A DNA stretch of 56,931 nt from an uncultured Collinsella sp. GTDB taxonomy: Bacteria > Actinomycetota > Coriobacteriia > Coriobacteriales > Coriobacteriaceae. The translations under genes and the position numbers were made by a program. Below are positions 50,336 through 56,931 of this stretch, in pieces. Where the stretch lies: contig CABUAT010000012.1 of the NCBI GenBank assembly GCA_902489665.1, positions 1 through 56,931 on the forward strand, given 5' to 3'. Numbering within the stretch: position 1 is the first letter of the stretch; every line of letters begins with the position of its first letter. The notes below the pieces were generated by a model, which saw only the letters and a program-made list of their open reading frames with translations, was not told the DNA's origin and made no database searches.

Positions 50336-50833
50336 ATGTTCACTAAAGTCCTAAGGTCTTTTGGTATGCGTGGTCGAGTCCTTACGCTGGATGCTCCCAT
50401 CTCGGGCGACGTCATTCCGCTCTCCGAGGTAAACGACCAGACGTTTGCCACCGGCCTTTTGGGCCAGGGCGTGGCGATTCAGCCCACCGGAACGCGTGTG
50501 ATTGCACCGGCTGATGCCAAGGTCGAGGCCATTTTTCCCACGGGACACGCCGTTGCGCTTAACACGGTCGATGGCTTGGACGTGCTCATCCACGTTGGTT
50601 TGGACACTGTTCAGCTCGAGGGCAAGCACTTTACCGTACATGCGCAAGTGGGTGACATCGTCCATAAGGGCGATGTACTTATTGAGTTCGATCGCGAGGC
50701 AATTGCTGCCGAGGGCTACGATGTGACGGTTCCCATCTTGGTGTGCAACTCCGTTGAGTTCTCGAGCATCAAGGGCTCCGTTGGCGTGCATGTCGAAGAG
50801 ATGGACCAGCTCATCGTTGCTCGCGAGCGCTAA
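50336..50833 (+). CDS. PTS glucose-type EIIA domain protein
   Basis: 165 residues. A single EIIA-Glc (crr-like) domain: the phosphorylated His in VLIHVGLDTV near residue 85, a second conserved His in LEGKHFTVHAQVGD, and AQVGDIVHKGDVLIEFD. It carries phosphate from HPr to sugar-specific EIIB/C and may regulate sugar uptake. ATG 50336 follows GAGGGGGAG. No EIIB or EIIC is in the window. Lies between glmM and nagB. Confidence 0.92.
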   Translation: MFTKVLRSFGMRGRVLTLDAPISGDVIPLSEVNDQTFATGLLGQGVAIQPTGTRVIAPADAKVEAIFPTGHAVALNTVDGLDVLIHVGLDTVQLEGKHFTVHAQVGDIVHKGDVLIEFDREAIAAEGYDVTVPILVCNSVEFSSIKGSVGVHVEEMDQLIVARER

Positions 50834-50865
50834 CAAGTGCACGTGGCCATTAGCCTACAATTCAA

Positions 50866-51100
50866 ACACGTTTACGGAGGGCGCCCTTGAAAGAGGACGC
50901 CCTCCGTGGCAAGATGGGAAACGTCCGAGGCTAAACAGCTTCGGGTCACCGTGGACGGGCAGGGGCCTCGACGCGGCTAGACACGAGACACATACATTAC
51001 GCGACCTCGCCCTGGTGGCCGCACACGTTGGTTGCGGCCGACGCGGGCCGCGGGCAAGTGCTTGTAAGGGAGCCTTGCCTCTCTTGTACGAGAAAGGACG
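50866..51100 (+). ncRNA. Long structured leader upstream of nagB
   Basis: The 270 bases between the EIIA gene and nagB carry several strong helices: CGGAGGGCG/CGCCCTCCG at about 50874-50907, enclosed by ACGTTT/AAACGT; CCGAGGC/GCTTCGGG at about 50927-50947; GGCCGCA/TGCGGCC at about 51018-51041. A possible -10 TACAAT lies at about 50856. No protein is evident. It could be a cis-acting nagB regulator or an independent large RNA. I did not match it to a named class. Confidence 0.5.
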
Positions 51101-51104
51101 CGTA

Positions 51105-51833
51105 ATGAAGATCATTAAAGCTAAAGACTACGAGGATATGAGCCGCAAGGCCGCCAATATCATCTCGGCGCAGGTTATCCTCAAGCCCGATTGCGTGTTG
51201 GGTCTTGCCACCGGCTCTACCCCGATTGGCGCCTACAAGCAGCTTGCCGCTTGGTATGAGAAGGGCGACGTTGACTTTGCCGATGTCAGCACCTACAACC
51301 TGGACGAGTACCGTGGCCTTTCGCACGACGATCCCCAGAGCTATCACTACTTTATGCGTGAGAACTTCTTCGATCACATCAACATCGATCTGAACAACAC
51401 GCATGTGCCCGATGGTTCCAACCCCGATGCCGCCGCTGCCTGCTCCGAGTACGACAAGATCGTCGCTGCCGCCGGTTACCCCGATCTGCAGCTGCTCGGT
51501 ATTGGCAACAACGGTCACATCGGCTTCAACGAGCCCGATGACCACTTCTCCAAGGGTACGCACTGCGTCGACCTCACCGAGAGCACCATTCAGGCCAACA
51601 GCCGTCTGTTCGACAGCATCGACGACGTGCCCCGTCAGGCCTACACCATGGGTACCCAGACCATCATGTATGCCCGCATGATCCTGGTCGTCGCCAACGG
51701 CGAGGCCAAGGCCCAGGCCGTGCATGACATGTGCTATGGTCCGGTTACGCCCGCGTGCCCGGCTTCAATCCTGCAGCTGCACACCAACTGCGTTGTCGTC
51801 GCCGACGAGGCCGCCCTTTCGCTCTGCGAGTAG
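51105..51833 (+). CDS. nagB: Glucosamine-6-phosphate deaminase
   Basis: 242 residues. LGLATGSTPIGAYKQL near residue 34 binds substrate phosphate, NLDEYRGL near 65 has the catalytic Asp, and GIGNNGHIGFNEP near 128 holds the ring-opening His. It turns glucosamine 6-phosphate into fructose 6-phosphate and ammonia, opposite to the glmM direction. ATG 51105 follows GAAAGGA at the end of a long structured leader. Confidence 0.97.
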   Translation: MKIIKAKDYEDMSRKAANIISAQVILKPDCVLGLATGSTPIGAYKQLAAWYEKGDVDFADVSTYNLDEYRGLSHDDPQSYHYFMRENFFDHINIDLNNTHVPDGSNPDAAAACSEYDKIVAAAGYPDLQLLGIGNNGHIGFNEPDDHFSKGTHCVDLTESTIQANSRLFDSIDDVPRQAYTMGTQTIMYARMILVVANGEAKAQAVHDMCYGPVTPACPASILQLHTNCVVVADEAALSLCE

Positions 51834-51865
51834 CGCGAGCCCGTCACTTCGACATAGCTTTGCCG

Positions 51866-51892
51866 AAGGCCTCCGCTTTGCGGGGGCCTTTT
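51866..51892 (+). terminator. nagB terminator
   Basis: AAGGCCTCCGC and GCGGGGGCCTT with TTT loop, followed by TTTTTGC. The gap from here to 52280 has no recognised gene; short open frames in it lack ribosome sites. Confidence 0.88.
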
Positions 51893-52280
51893 TGCTGTCC
51901 TTACCGCATGCTTGACCAAAATCTTGCTGCAAGTTTGACGGATGGCGAACGCCCAACAGTTTGATTCATTCCATACCAGATTCTATGCAAAAATGCCACT
52001 AAAAGGTCGCAGACGGTAGCGGGTGCTAGGCGAGTTGAATGACAGGGGTGAACCATGTTCGCATGCGTTACACTGCCACTGGGATGGGACAAGCAGACAA
52101 GTACATTTACCTGCTCAAAGACCGATTAGTCGGGGGATTAATAACAATCGGCCCTCGCTGTACTAAAACTTGCCGCTTGCGTACCGAAAGACAACCTAAA
52201 ACACAAAACCGCCCTATTCATGGTGCGGCTTGTATGGTCTTGCGGTTACGGTGTCCATACGGTCGAGTAGAGGAGCGGGC

Positions 52281-55280
52281 ATGGTAAACGATTTGGATAG
52301 TATAGACGACCTCGAACTGATGCCGCTGGGCGGAGGCTATATGGTGCGACGCGAGCGTCTGCTGAATGAGCTTATCGCCAAGGGTCGAAAGGCCGGCATC
52401 GTGGTTCTTTACGCGCCTGATGGCTTTGGGAAAACCTCGGTGCTGCTGCAGTACACCCAAGAGGTAAAAAGCGATCCGACGCGAGGCCCCGTGCGGATTA
52501 TCGAGGCGGATCGCGCCATTGGACGCGAGGTGTTTATGCAGCTCGAGGTGGTAACCGAAGAGCTTAAAGACAAGCCGCATTCCCTTGTCGCGATTGATAA
52601 TGTGCCAAACCTCGATCAGCATGATACCGAAGACCTCATTGACAGGATTCGCGGCCTGCGCGCTATGGGGGTAGGGGTCTTGATCTCCTGCCGTCCTTCA
52701 AATCGTCAGCTGATTCATGGGCTGGGTGACTCGGTTAAGATCAATGCGCAAATGCTCAAGGTGCATGCCTATGAGTATTCGGCGTGGGCATCGGCGTTTT
52801 CGATCAGCACATCGCTCGACTTTTATCAGCTCACGCAGGGCGTGCCCGAGCTCGTTTCGGCATTGCAGACGGGTCTGTATGGCCAAGGCGACGTAGCCGG
52901 TCTGCTCGAAAACGAGATTGTCAACGTATATGGCGCGGCACTTGCCGATCTGGCTTCGCTCGACAATAATGCGCTGTTTTGCGTGGCATGTCTCATGGTT
53001 TTGATGGGCGAGGGCAATATCGCAGAACTCGAGGCCTGTGGGGTGAGGCTGTCGATGGTCGACCAGTCCTATTTTGTGCGCGACTACCCGATCTTTGGCT
53101 TGGATCCCGCCGAGCGGAGTTTTACGTGTCTGGGCACGGAGGATAACGGACGCTTGCGCTTGCGTAAGTTGGTGGCCGAGGTTCGCCCCGAACTTGTTCC
53201 GAGGGCGGCCCGGATTTTGCTTAAGGCGGGCCGATGCGATGCGGCGATGGGCCTGGCGGACGCCTTTTTGGACCGTGAAGCGGTCCTTGAACTTGCTGGG
53301 CAGTATGGGGTCGATCTGGCTCTGACGGGGCACGGGGCCGATATCTGCCGAGCGGCGCTGGGCACGATCGATGCCGACGATCCGGCTCCAGAGCCAACGC
53401 CTGCCGAAGCGCTTGGCGTATATCTGGCAGCGGTCAGCGTATCCAATACAAAGCTCGCTCGCTATATGGCATCGGTCGTCGAACGCGGGGGCGAACGGGC
53501 GGCCTGCGAAATAGACCCTGTTTCATGGAGGGTGGCCCAGACGCTGACGGCTGTTTGCTATGGGGACAACGGGCTTGGGCTTCCTACGAACCTGGCCGTG
53601 CCAGAAATAGAGACGTCCCATACCGCACTCGATATGTTGTCTGCGCATATCGAGGTCAAACGCTGTCTGACCGAGCGGGGAAATGACGGCGGCGTTCTAC
53701 AACAGCTCAAAACGAGCAAGGCCTACGACTGCGAGCTCGACATCGCGGGGATTGTTATACGGGCCGATGGCATGCTGGTGGAGCTCTTTGACGGGTCGTT
53801 TGCGGGAACCGACGAGCGCGACGACGAGATGACGGTGGTGCGGGAGGCGCTCGACGTACGTGGGCTTAAGGCGATGGCTATCTGGGTGCGCATGGTGTTG
53901 GCGGCACGGCGGCTCCTTTCCGGCTTGCCGGTAACCGACGACGCGGCGTTCAACGAGCTCGATCGTTTTGCCGTGCGCATGCGCGACAACCAGATTCAGC
54001 TGTTTGGGCTGTTGCTAGAAGGCTGGCAGTCGCTGGCAGAGGGACGGCCGGTTAATGCAAAGTTCCGTGCGGTCCAAGTGCTCAAACTTGCCGAGGAGTC
54101 GATTGCGTACATGCGCGATAACGCATTGCTGCTGGAGCGCGCGGCATATCTGCGTAACACCTCGATGGTTTCGGTGCGCGAGGAAGCGGAGTTGCTCGAT
54201 ATAAGCCAGACGCAGGTTGGTGGAGCGGAGGCCTGGATGGTGGCGCTGCATTTGGCCTGTGCGGGCCGAGACAGCGATCTTGCGGCCTGGATGTCCATGA
54301 ATCGTGCGGGGATTCTAGAGCCATCGTATCGGCTCTTTGCGCGCCTTGCCATGCATTGTCTGGGCGAGCCGGCGGGCAGGATACGCAAGAAGCTTCCCGT
54401 GCGCGAACTGTCGCGGTACTCGCTGCGCGACGATTTGGAAGGGGAGGGCGAGCGCCTATTCCAGGCTGGCGAGGTTGAAGCCGTTGATACCATCGACCAT
54501 ATCGAGATTCGCATGTTTGGTGCGTTTCGCGCCGAGCGCGACGGGTTTCCCATCACGGACAAAATGTGGCGCCGCAAGAAGGCGGCGACGCTTGCCGAGC
54601 GGCTTGCGCTGGGCATGGATGCGCTCGTCGATCGTGAGACGCTGGCCATGGAGCTGTGGCCCCATGCCGAGTTCAATAGCGCCCGCAACAACCTGTACTC
54701 GACGATATCGCGCTTGCGGTCGGCTTTGGGACCGACGCCAGACGGCAAGTCGTGTGTGCTCATCCAAAATGAATGCATCGGACTCAACGGCGACTACGTC
54801 AAGACCGATGTACGGCTGTTTGACCAGATAAGCCGTGAGATTTTGGGAAATCGCACGGGTGCGCGCGGACCCCATTTAGTTGAGCTGTGCCTTAAGATTG
54901 AGCAGCTTTATGCCGGACCGCTGTATGTTCCCAATGGCTGTAATCCCACCTACTTTTTGCGTATGCGACGCATTATGCAGTCAAAGTACATCGATTGCAT
55001 GATTAAGGGAGCAAATGCCGCTCTAGAAGAAAACGATCTGCAGTCGGCGATTTGGCTGGCGGAGTCGGGGCTTCGGCAGGAAACGGCGCGTGAGGATATG
55101 GTGCGCTGCGCCATGCGCGTCTACAGTGCGGCGGGGCGACGGCGCGATATCGTCGAGCTGTACAGCGGGCATATGCACCATCTGAGGGAGCAGGTCAATG
55201 GCGTGCCCGAGCCCGAGACGCGGCGTCTATACGAGCGCTTGGTGGAGGGGCGGCTCAATCGCGTGCTGGTCGAGCGATAA
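52281..55280 (+). CDS. Large STAND ATPase / BTAD-domain transcriptional regulator
   Basis: 999 residues. An N-terminal MalT-like ATPase has Walker A YAPDGFGKTS near residue 44-53, Walker B-like SLVAIDNV near 95 and CRPSNRQ near 135. A long helical mid-region follows. From about 740 a SARP-type winged helix (IEIRMFGAFRAERDGFPITD ... RKKAATLAERLAL ... ELWPHAEFNSARNNLYSTISRLR, in order) leads to a BTAD helical repeat domain (TYFLRMRRIMQSKYIDCMIK to the end). ATG 52281 follows GAGGAGCG. Domain order is reversed from classic SARP proteins, with the DNA-binding part C-terminal. Target genes unknown. Confidence 0.85.
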   Translation: MVNDLDSIDDLELMPLGGGYMVRRERLLNELIAKGRKAGIVVLYAPDGFGKTSVLLQYTQEVKSDPTRGPVRIIEADRAIGREVFMQLEVVTEELKDKPHSLVAIDNVPNLDQHDTEDLIDRIRGLRAMGVGVLISCRPSNRQLIHGLGDSVKINAQMLKVHAYEYSAWASAFSISTSLDFYQLTQGVPELVSALQTGLYGQGDVAGLLENEIVNVYGAALADLASLDNNALFCVACLMVLMGEGNIAELEACGVRLSMVDQSYFVRDYPIFGLDPAERSFTCLGTEDNGRLRLRKLVAEVRPELVPRAARILLKAGRCDAAMGLADAFLDREAVLELAGQYGVDLALTGHGADICRAALGTIDADDPAPEPTPAEALGVYLAAVSVSNTKLARYMASVVERGGERAACEIDPVSWRVAQTLTAVCYGDNGLGLPTNLAVPEIETSHTALDMLSAHIEVKRCLTERGNDGGVLQQLKTSKAYDCELDIAGIVIRADGMLVELFDGSFAGTDERDDEMTVVREALDVRGLKAMAIWVRMVLAARRLLSGLPVTDDAAFNELDRFAVRMRDNQIQLFGLLLEGWQSLAEGRPVNAKFRAVQVLKLAEESIAYMRDNALLLERAAYLRNTSMVSVREEAELLDISQTQVGGAEAWMVALHLACAGRDSDLAAWMSMNRAGILEPSYRLFARLAMHCLGEPAGRIRKKLPVRELSRYSLRDDLEGEGERLFQAGEVEAVDTIDHIEIRMFGAFRAERDGFPITDKMWRRKKAATLAERLALGMDALVDRETLAMELWPHAEFNSARNNLYSTISRLRSALGPTPDGKSCVLIQNECIGLNGDYVKTDVRLFDQISREILGNRTGARGPHLVELCLKIEQLYAGPLYVPNGCNPTYFLRMRRIMQSKYIDCMIKGANAALEENDLQSAIWLAESGLRQETAREDMVRCAMRVYSAAGRRRDIVELYSGHMHHLREQVNGVPEPETRRLYERLVEGRLNRVLVER

Positions 55281-55282
55281 AA

Positions 55283-55313
55283 AACGGGCGCCCGAAGTAC
55301 TTGGGCACCCGTA
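55283..55313. terminator. Bidirectional terminator
   Basis: ACGGGCGCCC/GGGCACCCGT with one mismatch, between the convergent STAND regulator and yhbY, with A-run on the left serving the minus strand. Confidence 0.7.
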
Positions 55314-55348
55314 AGCTTGCTATGTGTTGGCTCGCCGATCACTGGCTC

Positions 55349-55648
55349 TTAGACGAGCTTGATCTTCTCGATGTCCTTGCGCGAGGACTCGCGATACAGC
55401 GAGAACTTGCGGCCGATAACCTGGACGACATCGGCGTGGCAACGCTCGGCGAGCTCCTCGGCGGCCTCGCGGGCGGAAAGGCTGGAGCCATCGAGCACGG
55501 AGCACTTAACGAGCTCGTGCTTCTCTAGGTAGGCGACCGTCTGCTCGACGGTGCCCTCGTTGACGTCGGACTTGCCGATGATGATGGCGGGGTTGAGGTG
55601 ATGGGCCATGCTGCGAAGCTGCTTGACCTGTGCTCCTGTCAGTGCCAT
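55349..55648 (-). CDS. yhbY: YhbY family ribosome-associated RNA-binding protein
   Basis: 99 residues, a single CRM domain: LTGAQVKQLRSMAHHLNPAIIIGK, NEGTVEQTVAYLEKHELVK and the loop VIGRKFSLYRES with GRKF-type residues that bind RNA. Helps late 50S assembly. ATG 55648 follows AGAAAGCGAGAACCC, a weak ribosome site. Confidence 0.93.
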   Translation of the reverse strand: MALTGAQVKQLRSMAHHLNPAIIIGKSDVNEGTVEQTVAYLEKHELVKCSVLDGSSLSAREAAEELAERCHADVVQVIGRKFSLYRESSRKDIEKIKLV

Positions 55649-55806
55649 GGGTTCTCGCTTTCTATGTATGGGGCGCCCCGCGACGGGGCCTTAATCTACG
55701 TGAGCTGTCCCACGATAGCGCAGGAACGGCGTGGTGTGGAGCGCGTTTGCCCAGTTCAAAAAGAATGCGGATGCCGAGTGAGTGGGCGGTGCGGGCTGCG
55801 AACAGG

Positions 55807-56694
55807 CTATGAGCTGGGCGCAGAGACCGGCTCCCATGCAATAAACGCCCAACGAACCTTGCGGACATGATCGAGCATATAGCGCCCCTGCGGCACGCCC
55901 TTGGAGCCCGGCTCACCGGCATGGGGATTCTCGATCATGTGCTGGGCGATGTAGTCGCGCAGACGGTCGACCTTATCCTCGTTGCCATGCTCAAGCATGC
56001 GGGAAAAATCTGCTACGCCCGCCTCAAGGCTATCGAAAGTATCGCGACGAGGCGATTCAAAGTATGTAACCTGCGGCAACGCACCCATCTGAATGAGGAT
56101 ATTAAAAGCATACACAAAGCCATTGCTGCAGGTAACGGAGGCGCCGATAGCGTTCATCAGGTGCAGATCATAGCGCGGGCTGGAGTTGGCGACCATCGTG
56201 ACAGCACAACGCCGACGAGCCGTACGATCAAGCTTGGCAAGCGCGCCTTTTAGGTTGGTCGTCGTAACCGACCGACTGGCAAAGGCAACATCTACCGCTT
56301 TTGCAATCGGTCCAACCAAATACCAGTCATCATCCCAAGCAAGCTCAAGCGGCGTAATAAGATCTTCGAGCCCGTAATACTCAATGCCGGCATCAAGCGT
56401 GCCCAGCATGGCGGGGGAGAAATCAGCCGCAATCACGGGATGTCCGTCTTGCGCAAGCGGAATAGCAATCGACCCAGCCCCACATCCCATATCCAGCACC
56501 GACTCGCCGGGCTCAAGCGCCAACAACTTTATAAAATCCCGGGCATACGGAGCAGTCTCAAGCGGTCGAAAATGCCGAGCCCGCTTATCCCACTCAAAAG
56601 AATCATCAGCCCGCCGCCGATCAGCTTGCAGACGCATCCACTCGCCATTCCAATCAACAGAAAGAAGCTCAGAGCGAGCATTCCCATCAACCAC
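55807..56694 (-). CDS. SAM-dependent methyltransferase
   Basis: 295 residues from a GTG at 56694, seven bases after AGGAGG. The class I Rossmann motif I is VLDMGCGAGSIAIPLA near residue 75, then VIAADFSPAML (motif II). The C-terminal half is family-specific (VDVAFASRSVTTTNLKGALAKL). An in-frame ATG further up (56754) would add a hydrophobic leader but lacks a ribosome site. Target unknown. The last 177 bases of the window have no assigned gene. Confidence 0.85.
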   Translation of the reverse strand: MVDGNARSELLSVDWNGEWMRLQADRRRADDSFEWDKRARHFRPLETAPYARDFIKLLALEPGESVLDMGCGAGSIAIPLAQDGHPVIAADFSPAMLGTLDAGIEYYGLEDLITPLELAWDDDWYLVGPIAKAVDVAFASRSVTTTNLKGALAKLDRTARRRCAVTMVANSSPRYDLHLMNAIGASVTCSNGFVYAFNILIQMGALPQVTYFESPRRDTFDSLEAGVADFSRMLEHGNEDKVDRLRDYIAQHMIENPHAGEPGSKGVPQGRYMLDHVRKVRWAFIAWEPVSAPSS

Positions 56695-56931
56695 GGGCCA
56701 ACCTCCTAGCAACAAAAAAGCGACTCCTCCCAAAAGAAGAGCCGCAACCAGCATATATCAGAAAAAGAACCGTTCCAACGCCAAACCGCCGCACCAGCCA
56801 AGTGGTGCAGGAGCGAAGCAACTGCAACCGGGATAGAACCCAACTGAGGTCCCGTTGTGCGGGAGCCCCGGGGAGGGCAAATATATAAGGTCGATCGCGA
56901 GTTCCGCACGAGCCGGAGAGCACTTAATGTG

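Overview
The window looks like the chromosome of a gut actinobacterium of the class Coriobacteriia, most likely Collinsella or a close relative. Reasons: high G+C with strong GC-ending codon use, an OmpR-type GlnR-like regulator beside glnA, a GatCAB operon, SpaA/LPxTG pili with a class C sortase, a MoaC-MobB fusion, and many palindromic intergenic repeats of the type I associate with Collinsella. The genus is inference; no rRNA lies in the window.

Layout. 1-3.6 kb: an AlbA_2-type ATP-binding regulator behind an elaborate repeat-rich promoter, then a leftward pair (YczE-like membrane protein, AAA ATPase) joined by a 10-bp tandem repeat. 3.6-8.8 kb: a sugar-acid (KDG/KDPG) module with kdgK and kdgA leftward, a divergent LacI regulator, a HIT protein and a GntR regulator. 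Two covarying structured RNAs and two long hairpins with a shared loop tie the membrane-protein gene to the KDG operon, with near-identical promoters and operators. 9-15.4 kb: glnA, glnR-like gene, HtrA protease, a 203-bp terminal-inverted-repeat element, ligA. 15.4-17.3 kb: two toxin-antitoxin modules between direct repeats of about 121 bp. 17.3-29.1 kb: MATE exporter, heterodimeric ABC exporter, PD-(D/E)XK-like protein bracketed by twin palindromic repeats, moaA, moaC-mobB, an MFS transporter and a HAD phosphatase.

29.2-37.7 kb is an accessory pilus island: a large SpaA-type adhesin cut by an in-frame amber codon, a pilin, a class C sortase, then debris (3' ends of a GH4 glycosidase gene and of another LPxTG pilin gene). 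37.8-41.3 kb: gatCAB. 41.5-45.5 kb: a metal-regulated P-type ATPase with an unusual membrane motif, a RelB/PIN toxin-antitoxin pair and an unknown gene. 45.8-46.9 kb: tmRNA followed by an array of five and a half 62-bp hairpin repeats. 46.9-55.3 kb: patatin-like lipase, rplM-rpsI, glmM, EIIA-Glc-like gene, nagB with a long structured leader (amino-sugar and cell-wall metabolism), and a 999-residue STAND/BTAD regulator. 55.3 kb to the end: yhbY and a SAM methyltransferase.

The most promising undescribed material is (i) the covarying RNA motif and companion hairpin of the KDG regulon, (ii) the frame-shifting 10-bp repeat between the membrane protein and ATPase genes, (iii) the 62-bp hairpin array after ssrA, (iv) the structured nagB leader, and (v) the amber-split adhesin. 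All calls come from reading the sequence; no database or folding program was used.
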